Shown here one piece after another: positions 7,836 through 16,327 of a stretch of 64,000 nucleotides of DNA; the first letter of the stretch is position 1, and each line of letters opens with the position of its first letter. Source of the stretch: Planctomycetota bacterium (GTDB lineage: Bacteria > Planctomycetota > UBA1135 > UBA2386); the NCBI GenBank assembly GCA_016794425.1, contig JAEUHR010000042.1, positions 208,749 through 272,748 of the forward strand, in the 5' to 3' direction. The notes beneath the pieces were generated by a model that saw nothing but the letters and a program-made list of their open reading frames with translations, did not search any database and was not told the DNA's origin. Position numbers and translations under genes: made by a program.

Positions 7836-9376
7836 GCGTCGGGCGGCGCTGCCGGCAGCTCGATGCGGAACAGCGCGCCGCCCTCGGGCGCGGCGTCGAC
7901 GCCGATCGTGCCGTCGTGCGCGTGCACGATGCGGTGCACGATCGCGAGGCCGAGGCCGGTGCCCTTGCCGGGGGGCTTCGTGGTGAAGAACGGCTCGAAC
8001 AGCCGTTCGCGGTGATCCTCGGCGATGCCGGGGCCCTGGTCGGCGACCTCGAGCACGACGCGGCCGTCCCGCTCGAGCGCGGTCACGCGGATGCGGCTGC
8101 CCTTCGGGCTCGCGTCGAGCGCGTTGCGCAGCAGGTTGAACAGCACCTGCCGCCACTCGGCGGCGTCACCGAGGATCGCCGGGCCGCGGTTCGGCGCGTC
8201 GAGCGAGAGCTGCACGCCGGCGTCGGCGAGCTGGTGGTGGAACATCGGCGCGACCTCGTGCACCTCGGTGCCGAGCCAGACCACGCCGCGGCGGGTTTCG
8301 CCCTGGTGCGCGAAGCGCAGCAGGCGGCTCGTGATGTCGCGCGCCCGCAGTGCTTCCTTCTGCAGGATCTGCAGGTACTCGCGCACGCGCGCGTCGCCGC
8401 CGGCCGCGCCGGGGTCGCGCAGCAGGCCTTGCGCGCACGCGGCGATGCTGGCGAGCGGGTTGTTGATCTCGTGCGCGATGCCGGCCGCGAGCGTGCCGAG
8501 CTGGGCCAGTCGGGCGGTGCGCAGCAGCTCGCGCGTGCGCTGCACGACGCGCTGTTCGAGATCGCGGCGGCTCTCGGTCAGCTGCGTCGCCATGGTCGTG
8601 AAGGTCGTCGCGAGGTCGCCGAGTTCGTCGTCGTGGCGCGGTCGCAGCGCCACACGTTCGCCGCGGCCGAGCGCGAGCGTGCCGGCGCGCAGGTCGCGCA
8701 CCGGCAGCATCACGCGGCGGTGCAGCAGCCAGCCGAGACCGCCGATCGTCGCCAGGCTGGCGAGGCCGAGCAGCAGCATGAAGCGGCTCAGCTGTTCGCT
8801 GCGCCGGTCGAGCACGTCGCCGATCGCGCGGCTCTCCTCTTCGACTGCGTGCGCCAGCACGGTCGCGCTGTGCACCGCCAGCCGCAGCGGTTCGGCCAGT
8901 TCGCCGATCGCATGGTCGCCGTCGAGTGCCGTGTCGATCGTGCGCAGGCTGCGCTCGATGCGGTTCTGCAGCGGTTGCTCTTCGGCGGTGTGCTCGACGT
9001 CCGACGGGTCGTCGGCGACGTGGAAGCGCGCCAGCGTGTCGCTGGCACCGCGCAGGTGATGGTGCAAGTCCGCGAACACCAGTTCGTGGCTCGTGCGCCG
9101 TGCTTCGGGAACCGCCTCGACCCACTGCTCGAGGCCGCGCAGATCGTCGAGCAGCGAGCGGGTCAGCGCGACTTCGCGCAGTTCCTCGAACATGCGCTGC
9201 AGGTCGGCGCGCACCGCGCTGGCGTCGAGGAACACGAGCCACAGGCCGGCGCCGACGACCAGGCAGAGCGGCGCGAACGCCAGCGCCAGGATCGTGTGCA
9301 GCGATCCGGCGCGCCAGCGGCGGTCAGCGCGCACGGTGGCGACGCCAGACGAGGTCGAGGCCGAGGGTGACGTCAT
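7829..9376 (-). CDS. Membrane sensor histidine kinase (HAMP-HisKA-HATPase)
   Basis: 515 residues. An N-terminal membrane helix (LALAFAPLCLVVGAGLWLVF) leads to a helical periplasmic sensor of about 150 residues. A second helix (LLLGLASLATIGGLGWLL), a HAMP linker and a HisKA domain with H-box IAHEINNPLASI follow; the phospho-His is residue 302. The HATPase domain has an N-box (LLRNALDAS) and G-boxes (VADQGPGI, GKGTGLGLAIV). The E-I-N-N-P form of the H-box is the type usually paired with NtrC-family regulators. The start overlaps the YceI-like gene by 53 bases; GTG 9334 would cut this to 11, so the start is uncertain. It is last in the leftward operon of the phenolic-lipid locus, and the sigma-54 regulator at 17377-18756 is its likely partner (inference). 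Confidence 0.88.
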   Translation of the reverse strand: MTSPSASTSSGVATVRADRRWRAGSLHTILALAFAPLCLVVGAGLWLVFLDASAVRADLQRMFEELREVALTRSLLDDLRGLEQWVEAVPEARRTSHELVFADLHHHLRGASDTLARFHVADDPSDVEHTAEEQPLQNRIERSLRTIDTALDGDHAIGELAEPLRLAVHSATVLAHAVEEESRAIGDVLDRRSEQLSRFMLLLGLASLATIGGLGWLLHRRVMLPVRDLRAGTLALGRGERVALRPRHDDELGDLATTFTTMATQLTESRRDLEQRVVQRTRELLRTARLAQLGTLAAGIAHEINNPLASIAACAQGLLRDPGAAGGDARVREYLQILQKEALRARDITSRLLRFAHQGETRRGVVWLGTEVHEVAPMFHHQLADAGVQLSLDAPNRGPAILGDAAEWRQVLFNLLRNALDASPKGSRIRVTALERDGRVVLEVADQGPGIAEDHRERLFEPFFTTKPPGKGTGLGLAIVHRIVHAHDGTIGVDAAPEGGALFRIELPAAPPDAQ

Positions 9377-10001
9377 GGGCGTTCGTTCCGAAGCCGAGCC
9401 AGCCGCGAGCCGGCAGGCCGTAGGTCTCGCGCGGCACGGTGCCGTGGCCCTGCAGCCGCAGCGGCTGCCCGGGCAACGCCACCTGCCAGAGTTCCATCGG
9501 TTGCCGGACCACGCGGCCGTCGAGCCGCAGCGAACCGAGCCACAGCCGCGCGGTCACGCCGGGCAGGTTGGTGGTCGTCGCGGCGAGCTGCGTCGCCCGG
9601 TAGGCGATCTCGCTGCCGCGGTGCACGCCGAGTTCGTGCCACAGGTCGAGGCCGGCGCCGCTGGCGTCGACCGGCGCCAGCGAGCCGAGTTCGAGGTCGA
9701 GCTCGAGTTCGCGCTCGGCGCCGCCGCGGCGCACGCGCAGGCGACCGCTGGCGCGCTGGCAGACCGCGAGCTGGCGACCCGCGGCATCCTCGACCAGGAA
9801 GCGCACGACCGAGCGCGCGGGATCGAGCTCGTAGTCGGCGTCCTGCGTCGACTCGGCGGGCACCTGCAGCGCCGGCAGGGCGACGGCGCGGGCGGTGGGC
9901 GTCGGTGCGGGCGGCGGCAGCGTGCCGGGGCGCCACCAGAACAGCAGCGCCGCGATCGCGATCGGGCCACACACGCGCAGGTCGAGCAGGTGGCGGTTCA
10001 T
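9324..10001 (-). CDS. YceI-like lipid-binding protein, membrane-anchored
   Basis: 225 residues. It starts with a hydrophobic segment (VCGPIAIAALLFWW) that acts as signal or anchor, followed by a Pro-rich linker. The rest follows the YceI lipocalin-like pattern in weakened form: YELDPARSVVRFLVED at the start of the barrel, an RLWLGSLRLDG strand in the middle and TVPRETYGLPARGWLGF plus DVTLGLDLVW at the end. YceI proteins bind polyisoprenoid or other long-chain amphipathic lipids in their barrel. Its ATG overlaps the stop of the FAD oxidoreductase gene by four bases (ATGA). A second, clearer YceI protein is encoded in the divergent operon. A role in carrying the lipid product is inferred. Confidence 0.6.
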   Translation of the reverse strand: MNRHLLDLRVCGPIAIAALLFWWRPGTLPPPAPTPTARAVALPALQVPAESTQDADYELDPARSVVRFLVEDAAGRQLAVCQRASGRLRVRRGGAERELELDLELGSLAPVDASGAGLDLWHELGVHRGSEIAYRATQLAATTTNLPGVTARLWLGSLRLDGRVVRQPMELWQVALPGQPLRLQGHGTVPRETYGLPARGWLGFGTNAHDVTLGLDLVWRRHRAR

Positions 10002-11230
10002 GCGACGGGTTCCGGGGTCGCGGCATGGAACGAGCGCCAGAAGGACGGTCGCAGCAGGTCGCGCGGGTGGATCGCGTCGCCGGTCAGCGTGACCACGAGG
10101 TCGGCCAGCAGCGGCCACCGATCGGCGGCGTGCAGGAAGGGCCGCACCAGCCACGGGTGGCGCAGCGCGCGCTGCAGCAGCGCCGAGGCGCGGAGCCGCG
10201 GCGTGACTTCGCGGTGGCGGGCCGCGACGTAGCCGGCCAGCGCCGCCGCCTCGCGGTCGGGGTGGTGCAGCGCGGTCGCCAGCGCGTCGCCCAGCGCACG
10301 TGCGCCGAACAGTGCGAAGTAGATGCCCTCGCCGGTCAGCGGGTCGACATAGCCGCAGGCGTCGCCGACCAGCGCCGCGCCGGCGAACGTCTGGCGCGTC
10401 GTCGTGTGGGCCAGCGGGCCGATGCCGCGCCACGGCGTCGTGCGCCGCGCCGGGCGCAGGCGTTCGCCGAACGCCGGCGCGCGGTCGAGGTGGTCGGCGA
10501 CGAAGCCGTCCCAGTCCGGCGCCGCGCGGTCGCGCAGCGTCGTGCGCGGCACGACCAGGTTGACGCTGAACAGGTCGGCGTCGACCGTCGTCGCGGCGAA
10601 GAACCCGCCCGGGAACAGGTGCACCTCGGCGCACGGCCGCGCCGCGACGCCGTCGAAGTGCGCGACCAGCGCGAACTGGTCGAGCCACGGCGTCTGCCGC
10701 TGCACGCCGAGGCGGCGTGCGGTGCGCGAGTGCACGCCGTCGGCGCCGACGACCCAGCGCGCGCGGCACTCGACGACGGCGCCGCCTTCGGTGCGCAGCA
10801 CGGCGCCGTGCACGCGCCCGTTGGCGTCCCGCAGCAGGTCCTGCAGTTCGTGGCGCGGCAGGAACGTCGCCCCGGCGCGGCTGGCGGCGTCGACCAGCGC
10901 CGCGTCGAACCGGCTGCGCCGCACGCCGAAGCCGCTGCCGGCCGTCGCCGCGTGGGCGCCGACGGCGCGGAAGCGGCCCAGCGCGCGGGCGCCGTAGCCG
11001 TGCAGGTGCATGCCGCGCACCAGCCGCGGGCCGAGGTCCCGGAGCGGCGCCTGCAGCCCGAGCGCGTCCAGGTACGGGGCGCACTCGGGGCTCAGGAACT
11101 CGCCGCACGGCTTGTCGCGCGGGAACGCCTTCTTGTCGGCCAGCAGCACGCCGAAGCCGTCCTGCGCCAGGCGCTGCGCCAGCGCGCTGCCGGCGGGACC
11201 GGCGCCGAGCACGAGCACGTCACACTGCAT
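9998..11230 (-). CDS. FAD-dependent oxidoreductase (geranylgeranyl reductase/aromatic hydroxylase type)
   Basis: 410 residues. The N-terminus is a dinucleotide-binding fold: VLVLGAGPAGSALAQRLAQ (GxGxxG) with the acidic residue of strand 2 in LLADKKAFPRDKPCGEFLSP, a phrase typical of geranylgeranyl-reductase-like flavoproteins. The second FAD motif WVVGADGVHSRTARRLG and the third GAALVGDACGYVDPLTGEGI (GD motif) are both present. The enzyme could hydroxylate an aromatic ring or reduce isoprenoid double bonds. Next to a type III polyketide synthase and two methyltransferases, ring hydroxylation of an alkylresorcinol, as in Streptomyces srsC, is the most attractive reading but is inference. It overlaps the exporter gene before it by 11 bases and the YceI-like gene after it by 4. 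Confidence 0.82.
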   Translation of the reverse strand: MQCDVLVLGAGPAGSALAQRLAQDGFGVLLADKKAFPRDKPCGEFLSPECAPYLDALGLQAPLRDLGPRLVRGMHLHGYGARALGRFRAVGAHAATAGSGFGVRRSRFDAALVDAASRAGATFLPRHELQDLLRDANGRVHGAVLRTEGGAVVECRARWVVGADGVHSRTARRLGVQRQTPWLDQFALVAHFDGVAARPCAEVHLFPGGFFAATTVDADLFSVNLVVPRTTLRDRAAPDWDGFVADHLDRAPAFGERLRPARRTTPWRGIGPLAHTTTRQTFAGAALVGDACGYVDPLTGEGIYFALFGARALGDALATALHHPDREAAALAGYVAARHREVTPRLRASALLQRALRHPWLVRPFLHAADRWPLLADLVVTLTGDAIHPRDLLRPSFWRSFHAATPEPVA

Positions 11231-13172
11231 CGTCGACCTCCGGCGCCGGCTGCAGGGCCAGCGGCAGCAGCACGATGGTGCCGAACAGCGCGGCCGCGAT
11301 CGTGCTGGCCGCCAGCAGCGAGAACTCGACCGTGGTCGCGAGCCGGCTGGTCGCGGTGACCAGGAAGCCGAGCACCAGCAGCGCGCTCGACAACACCATG
11401 CCGCGGCCGCATCGCTGCAGCGCCGCGGCGGTCGCGGCGGCCCGGTCCAGCCGGCGCCGTTCGCTGCGGTAGTGGTGCAGCAGGTGCAGCGTGTTGTCGA
11501 CGATCAGGCCGAGCATCGTGCAGGCGATCATCGCGGTCGCGACCGACACCGGCCGGTCGAGCCACGCGATCGCGCCGTAGATCCACAGGCACGGCAGCAC
11601 GTTCGGCAGCATGCCGAGCAGGCCGAGCCGCAGCGAACGTAGGCCGATGCAGAGTCCGGCGGCCAGCAGCAGCAGCGTCCACCACAGGCTGCCGAGCAGA
11701 CCGCGCAACAACGCCGCCGAATCGCGCGCGATCTGCACCGCGGGGCCGGCGGCGACGAGGCCGTCGAGGCCCATCACGGTCGCGGCGCGTTCGATGCCGT
11801 CGAACAGCGGTTCGCGCACGGCCGAGCCGGACGGCCGCAGCAGCAGCGGCGCCGCCAGCTGGCCTTCGTCGCCGCGCAGCACCGGCCCGGCGAGACCGGC
11901 CAGGCCCGGCTGCGTCTGGATCGCGGCGAGGAACGCCAGCAGCCGCGACGGGTCGGTACCGGGCGACCGCGCCGGCACCAGCAGGTGGAACACTTCGACG
12001 CCGCCGAGCCGCGCCGCCAGTTCGTCGTGGTCGGCGCGCACCGGGTCGCTGGCCGGCAGCATCGTCAGCGGGTCGTTGTCGGCGTGCAGCAGAGGCAGGC
12101 CGGCGGCGGCGAGGCTGGTCAGCGCGGCGGCCAGCACCAGCAGCGGGCCGCGGTGCCGCGCGCAGCGCTGCGGCCAGCGCGCCAGCACGCCGGTGGCCGC
12201 CGCCGGCACGCGGGCGTGGCGCGCGGCGAACGGCAACCAAGCCGGCAGCAGCGCGAACGTGAACACGTGCACCAGCGCGACGCCGAACGCCGCGTGGACG
12301 CCGAAGTCGACCACGGCCGGCACCGGGCTCGTCGCCAGCGACAGCAGGCCGACCATCGTCGTCGCGGTGGCCAGCAGCGCCGGTTGCTTCTGTTCGGCAG
12401 CGGCGAAGTCCGCGGCGGCGCGCGGGTCGAGGCCGTCGCGGCGGCCGCGGCGCCACGCTTCGACGAAGTGCACGCTGGCTGCCACGCCGATCGTCAGCAG
12501 CACCGGATCGAGCAGGGCCGCGACCGGGTCGAGCGGGCGGCCGCGCAGCGCGATCAGACCGCCGGTCCAGGTGATGCCGGCGAGCGCCGGCAGCAGCGCC
12601 GCGGCGGCGACGCCGAGGTGGCGGTAGACCGCGCCGGCCGCGAGCAGCAGAGCGACGACCAGCCACGGCACGATGTGGCGCCGTTCCGCCGCCACGCGCG
12701 CGGCGATCTTCGCCTCGATCAGCGGCAGCCCGGTGGCCAGCACGCGCACCGTCGGCGGCGCGCCGGCGCGTGCGGCAGCGACCACCGCGCCGGCCAGCCC
12801 GCCCGGATCGTCGCCGGCCAGCGAGGCGGCCCACAGCACGAGGCCCGGTTCGGGCGACGGCAGCGCGCGGCACGCGGTGACGCCCGGCAACGACGCGATG
12901 CGTTCCCGGGTGTGTTCGAGCGCGTTGGCGTCGAGCGGCAGCATCGGCAGGCTGCCCGGTACCGCGAACGCCAGCAGCACCACGTGGTCGTCACCGACGA
13001 CCTCGGCCAGCGCGGCGCGGTTCCGGGCGTCGGTGCCGTCCGGGATCTTCAGCGCCCGGTTCGAGGCGTCGACCGACTGCCCGGTCTGGAACGCGAACAG
13101 CACCGCCGTCGCCGGCAGGAACAGCGCGAGCCACGCCGCGAGGCCGAGCCAGCTACGGGAAGCGCGCTGCAT
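11220..13172 (-). CDS. MMPL/RND-family exporter
   Basis: About 650 residues with the two-fold repeat of RND/MMPL transporters. Each half has one membrane helix (LGLAAWLALFLPATAVLF; GPLLVLAAALTSLAAAG), a periplasmic domain, then a cluster of five helices (for example WLVVALLLAAGAVYRHLG and TLLLLAAGLCIGLRSL). The second cluster contains MIACTMLGLIVDNTLHLLHH, where Asp sits at the usual proton-relay position. It is shorter than HpnN-type hopanoid exporters and has no hopanoid genes nearby. It opens the leftward operon, so it probably moves the lipid made by the type III PKS across the inner membrane. The frame is open to 13310, but ATG 13172 begins directly before the first helix. Function by family is good; the substrate is inferred. 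Confidence 0.8.
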   Translation of the reverse strand: MQRASRSWLGLAAWLALFLPATAVLFAFQTGQSVDASNRALKIPDGTDARNRAALAEVVGDDHVVLLAFAVPGSLPMLPLDANALEHTRERIASLPGVTACRALPSPEPGLVLWAASLAGDDPGGLAGAVVAAARAGAPPTVRVLATGLPLIEAKIAARVAAERRHIVPWLVVALLLAAGAVYRHLGVAAAALLPALAGITWTGGLIALRGRPLDPVAALLDPVLLTIGVAASVHFVEAWRRGRRDGLDPRAAADFAAAEQKQPALLATATTMVGLLSLATSPVPAVVDFGVHAAFGVALVHVFTFALLPAWLPFAARHARVPAAATGVLARWPQRCARHRGPLLVLAAALTSLAAAGLPLLHADNDPLTMLPASDPVRADHDELAARLGGVEVFHLLVPARSPGTDPSRLLAFLAAIQTQPGLAGLAGPVLRGDEGQLAAPLLLRPSGSAVREPLFDGIERAATVMGLDGLVAAGPAVQIARDSAALLRGLLGSLWWTLLLLAAGLCIGLRSLRLGLLGMLPNVLPCLWIYGAIAWLDRPVSVATAMIACTMLGLIVDNTLHLLHHYRSERRRLDRAAATAAALQRCGRGMVLSSALLVLGFLVTATSRLATTVEFSLLAASTIAAALFGTIVLLPLALQPAPEVDDAV

Positions 13173-13256
13173 GGAGTCGGAGGGCGGGAGCACAACACAT
13201 GCCGACCGCGGACGCAGGGGCGTCCCCGGCGGCACGGTGGTGCGTGGGCCGGGAAC

Positions 13257-13271
13257 GTGCACTTCCTGCAC
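13257..13271. promoter_or_regulatory. Inverted repeat in the divergent promoter region (possible activator site)
   Basis: GTGCA, a 5-base spacer CTTCC, then TGCAC: a perfect dyad in the 179-base gap between the divergent exporter and YceI operons, 54-68 bases upstream of the -24/-12-like element. It could bind the sigma-54 regulator encoded at the end of the locus. A five-base half-site is short, so chance is not excluded. Confidence 0.25.
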
Positions 13272-13324
13272 GGTCGTTGCAAGAGTTGCCCGGTATGGCG
13301 GCGATGGCACCGGCCGCTGGAACG

Positions 13325-13344
13325 GGGCACGTGCGTTGCATACT
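13325..13344 (+). promoter_or_regulatory. Candidate sigma-54 promoter overlapping a -10-like box, YceI-PKS operon
   Basis: GGGCAC, five bases, then TTGCA (13325-13340) matches the sigma-54 consensus TGGCAC-N5-TTGCA at every position but the first, with the required 10 bases between GG and GC. The predicted start is about 13351, one base before the ATG. The overlapping CATACT (13339-13344) could instead be a sigma-70 -10 box ending 7 bases before the ATG. Either reading gives a leaderless or nearly leaderless mRNA. Confidence 0.4.
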
Positions 13345-13351
13345 GCCCGCC

Positions 13352-14473
13352 ATGACGCAGAAGCTGCTGCAGTGGATGGGCGTCGCCTTCGTGCTGCTGC
13401 TGGTCGGCGGGGCGGCGTTCGCGCTGACGGTCGTCAAGGACCGTGTGCGCGTGGTCGTCGCCGCCGATGCGGCCGAGGCCGGGCCCGATCCGGTCGCGCT
13501 GGTGCGGGACGACGTCGGCGTGCTGGCGCGCGACGTCGCCGAACTGCGCACGGCGCTCGGCACCAACTTCGAACGGCTGGGCGCCGCGCTCGAAGAGCGG
13601 GCCGAGGCGCGGCATGCCGACGTGCAGGCGTTGGCGCGCGAACTCGCGGCGGCGCGGCAGCAACTGGCGGCGCAGGCCGCCGCGGCGCAGCGCAGCGAGC
13701 AGCAGCTGGCGCAGCTCGGCGCCCGTCTGGCCGCGGCCGAGAGCGCGGCGGTGCAGTCGGTCGCGGTGCCGGCCGAGTCGGTGCCGGCCGAGTCGGTGCC
13801 GGCCGCGTCGGCGCCGGTGGTGCCGGCCCCGATCGAGCCCGCGCCGGCCGAACCGGTCGCGGTGGCGCCGCCGCCGGCGAAGGCGAAGGGCTTCCTGTCG
13901 TTCTCACTGCCGCAGGGCGGGTTCGCGTTCGACCGCGAGCAGAGCTGGCAGATCGTGCCGGAGCTGAGCCGCGTCGGCTTCGACGCCAAGAGCACGCTGC
14001 ACGACTTCAGCGGCGTCACGTCGAAGGTCAGCGGCCGCTTCACGGCCGACTTCGACGACCCCGCCGGTGGCTGGCGCGGTGAGGTCGCCTGCGAGGCGGC
14101 GACGCTGGCGACCGGCGTCGACGGCCGCGACACCAACCTGCGCGAGCACCTCGACACCACGAACCACCCGCAGATCCGGTTCACGATCGCGCGCTTCGTG
14201 CCCGCCGCCGACGGCATCGACCGGGACGAGCAGACGGTCGCCGGCGAGGTGCAGGGCACGATGACGATCCGCGGCAAGTCGCGCGAGCTGCGCCTGCCGG
14301 TGCGGATCGAGATCGATCCGAGCCGCCGCGCGGTCGTGACCGGCCAGGTGCGGCTCAAACTGTCCGACTACGAAGTGCCGGTGCCGAGCCAGCTCGGTGT
14401 GATCAACATGCAGGACGAGGTCGTCGTCTGGGTCGCGCTGCGCGCCCGGCTCGTCGCGGGGGACGGCAAGTGA
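13352..14473 (+). CDS. YceI-domain lipid-binding protein with coiled-coil anchor
   Basis: 373 residues. An N-terminal membrane helix (MGVAFVLLLVGGAAFALTVV) is followed by a long Ala/Glu/Arg-rich coiled coil (~residues 40-130). A Pro/Ala/Val linker with a repeated VPAES motif comes next. A clear YceI barrel (~175-370) follows: QIVPELSRVGFDAKSTLHDF, TGVDGRDTNLREHLDTTNHP with the R-D-x-x-L-R signature, and GTMTIRGKSRELRLPV. YceI barrels bind long-chain isoprenoids, quinones and similar lipids. The anchor and coiled coil would hold the barrel away from the inner membrane, fitting a periplasmic lipid carrier. It opens the operon that ends in the type III PKS and overlaps the next gene by four bases. 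Confidence 0.85.
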   Translation: MTQKLLQWMGVAFVLLLVGGAAFALTVVKDRVRVVVAADAAEAGPDPVALVRDDVGVLARDVAELRTALGTNFERLGAALEERAEARHADVQALARELAAARQQLAAQAAAAQRSEQQLAQLGARLAAAESAAVQSVAVPAESVPAESVPAASAPVVPAPIEPAPAEPVAVAPPPAKAKGFLSFSLPQGGFAFDREQSWQIVPELSRVGFDAKSTLHDFSGVTSKVSGRFTADFDDPAGGWRGEVACEAATLATGVDGRDTNLREHLDTTNHPQIRFTIARFVPAADGIDRDEQTVAGEVQGTMTIRGKSRELRLPVRIEIDPSRRAVVTGQVRLKLSDYEVPVPSQLGVINMQDEVVVWVALRARLVAGDGK

Positions 14474-14898
14474 AGCGCCGCCTGCGCGCGTGCGTACTCG
14501 TGGCCACGGCCCTCGGCTGCAGCGGCTGCATCGCCTCCAACGTCGTCGCCACCGGCGACCGCATGGTGCAGCAGCCGCTCGAGCAGCTGCCGTTCGCGCC
14601 GGCGCCGGGGCTGCAGCTCGACGGGCTCTACGAGTCGGTCGCGATCACCGGCGACGCGGCGGTCTCGCTGCGCCGGATCTGGTACCTGTTCCGTGCCGAC
14701 GGCAGCTACACCGCGGCGGCGCTGGTCGAAGGCGAACGCGGCGCCTCGTTCCAGACGCTCGACGGCAGCTGGGCCAGCACCGCGGCGGGCTTGTCGCTGG
14801 ACGGCGCCGAGCCGGTGCCGCTCGAGCAGGCCGAGCAACACCTGCGGCTGTCGGCGCCGACCGGCGTGGTCGTGCTGCGGCGGAGCGCGGCGCAGTGA
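14470..14898 (+). CDS. Small lipoprotein of the phenolic-lipid operon
   Basis: 142 residues with a lipoprotein signal: basic MKRRLR, a hydrophobic run, then LGCSGC; lipidation could fall on Cys17 or Cys20. The mature part is a small beta-rich domain (LYESVAITGDAAVSL, WYLFRADGSYTAAALV, FQTLDGSWAS). That resembles small lipocalin-like domains that report how a value departs from default, but I cannot name a family. It starts with ATG in an ATGA overlap with the YceI gene, and its own stop overlaps the methyltransferase GTG. A role in handling the lipid product at the envelope is inferred from position only. Confidence 0.65.
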   Translation: MKRRLRACVLVATALGCSGCIASNVVATGDRMVQQPLEQLPFAPAPGLQLDGLYESVAITGDAAVSLRRIWYLFRADGSYTAAALVEGERGASFQTLDGSWASTAAGLSLDGAEPVPLEQAEQHLRLSAPTGVVVLRRSAAQ

Positions 14899-15593
14899 GC
14901 GAAGGGCCGCACGACCTGTTCGACCGCGAGGGCTGGTGGGACCCCGCCTGCCGCGCGTTCGCGTCGCTGCGCGCCGTCACCACGTTCCGGCTCCAACTGC
15001 TGCAGCGCTGGCTGCCCGGCGACTGGCGCGGCCGCGTGGTCGTCGACCTCGGCTGCGGCGGCGGCCTGCTGGCGGTGCCGTTGGCCCGCGCCGGCGCGAC
15101 GGTGCTCGGCGTCGACCTCGCCCGGCGCGCGCTGCGCGAAGGCCGCGCCTGCGGCGCGCCGGGGTTCCTGCCGCTGGCGGGCGACCTGCTGCGGTCGCCG
15201 ATCGGCGCCGGCCGGGCCGACGTGGTGCTGCTGGCCGACGTGGTCGAACACGTGCCCGAACCGGCGCTGGCCGTGCGCGAGGCCGCGCGGCTGTTGCGGC
15301 AGGGCGGCCGGCTGTTCGTCAACACGATCGACCGCACGGCGCGGTCGCGGCTGCTGGCGATCACGCTGGCCGAGGGCCTCGGCTACGTGCCGCGCGGCAC
15401 GCACGACTGGCGGCGGTTCGTGCGGCCGCAGGAACTCGATGCGATGGCGAACGCCGCCGGCCTGCGCCGGCTGGCGCGCGCCGGTGAGGCGCCGCGTCTG
15501 TGGCGCACGCTGCGGTCGCGCACCGTGACGCTGCGCGAGAGCCGGTGGATCACGGCGGGCTACGCCGCACTCTACGAACGGGTGGGAGCATGA
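14895..15593 (+). CDS. UbiG-like SAM-dependent O-methyltransferase
   Basis: 232 residues from the GTG at 14895, chosen because it overlaps the lipoprotein stop as GTGA, the usual junction here. Motif I is VVVDLGCGGGLLAVPLA, the ribose-binding acidic residue is in VLGVDLARRAL, and motif II/III is ADVVLLADVVEHVPEP followed by LLRQGGRLFVNTIDRT. This arrangement closely follows UbiG/3-demethylubiquinone O-methyltransferases; the late segment with GTHDWRRFVRPQEL also matches them. It probably methylates a phenolic hydroxyl of the type III PKS product. Together with the next gene it gives the operon two unrelated methyltransferases. Confidence 0.82.
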   Translation: MSEGPHDLFDREGWWDPACRAFASLRAVTTFRLQLLQRWLPGDWRGRVVVDLGCGGGLLAVPLARAGATVLGVDLARRALREGRACGAPGFLPLAGDLLRSPIGAGRADVVLLADVVEHVPEPALAVREAARLLRQGGRLFVNTIDRTARSRLLAITLAEGLGYVPRGTHDWRRFVRPQELDAMANAAGLRRLARAGEAPRLWRTLRSRTVTLRESRWITAGYAALYERVGA

Positions 15594-16327
15594 CGAACGG
15601 GCGGCGCATTCTGCGGGCGGTGGCCATGGGCCTCGCCTGCCACGGGACTTTCGCACTGGCGGTCGGCTCGATGGCCTGGTCGCTGCTGCACGGCCTGCAG
15701 CAGGGCCTCGGCCGGGTGCCCGGCGGCTTCGGGCCGCTGGCGAATCTGCTGCTGGTGCTGCAGTTCCCGCTGCTGCACTCGTTCCTGCTGTCGGCGCGCG
15801 GCCGGCCCTGGCTGCAGCGGCTGTCGCCGGTCGGCCACGGCCGCACGCTGGCGCCGACGACCTACGTGCTGCTGGGTTCGCTGCAGCTCTTGCTGACGTT
15901 CTGGGCCTGGACGCCGTCCGGCGTCGTGTGGCACGAGCCGCACGGGGCCACCGGCACCGCGCAGTACGCGCTGTTCGTCGGCGCCTGGCTGTTCCTGGTC
16001 AAGGCGCTGCACGACGCCGGGCTCGGCGTGCAGTCCGGCGCGGTCGGCTGGTGGGCGCTGCTGCGCGATCGGCCGGTCGCCTACGGCGGCATGCCGACCG
16101 CCGGGCTGTTCGCGGCCTGCCGGCAGCCGATCTACCTCGGCTTCGCGCTGGTGCTGTGGACGGCGCCGGTGTGGTCCCTGGACTGGCTGCTGCTGACCGC
16201 GCCGTGGACTGTCTACTGCGTCGTCGGCCCGCGCTGGAAGGAACAGCGCTGGGAACGCCTGTTCGGCGAACGCTTCCGCGCCTACCGGGCTACCGTGCCG
16301 TATCTGCTGCCGAGGTTCCGCCGTTGA
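15590..16327 (+). CDS. Integral-membrane ICMT-like methyltransferase
   Basis: 245 residues with about five hydrophobic helices (for example ANLLLVLQFPLLHSFLL, YVLLGSLQLLLTFWAW, WSLDWLLLTAPWTVYCVV). The C-terminus has the isoprenylcysteine-carboxyl-methyltransferase-like signature CRQPIYLGFALVLW (normally R-x-P-x-Y-x-G) and KEQRWERLFGERFRAYRATVPYLLP, the E-x-x-L-x-x-x-F-G-x-x-[FY]-x-x-Y pattern. Such enzymes pair with type III PKSs in known clusters, for example bpsB beside bpsA in Bacillus subtilis, where they methylate alkylpyrones or phenolic lipids. ATG 15590 overlaps the UbiG-like stop (ATGA), and its stop overlaps the TTG of the PKS gene. Membrane methylation of the alkyl-aromatic product is the likely role. 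Confidence 0.8.
   Translation: MTNGRRILRAVAMGLACHGTFALAVGSMAWSLLHGLQQGLGRVPGGFGPLANLLLVLQFPLLHSFLLSARGRPWLQRLSPVGHGRTLAPTTYVLLGSLQLLLTFWAWTPSGVVWHEPHGATGTAQYALFVGAWLFLVKALHDAGLGVQSGAVGWWALLRDRPVAYGGMPTAGLFAACRQPIYLGFALVLWTAPVWSLDWLLLTAPWTVYCVVGPRWKEQRWERLFGERFRAYRATVPYLLPRFRR

Noticed and set aside
11220-13172. HpnN-type hopanoid exporter
   Set aside because: The protein is shorter than HpnN, and no squalene or hopanoid genes are in the window. The type III PKS context is a better guide to substrate.
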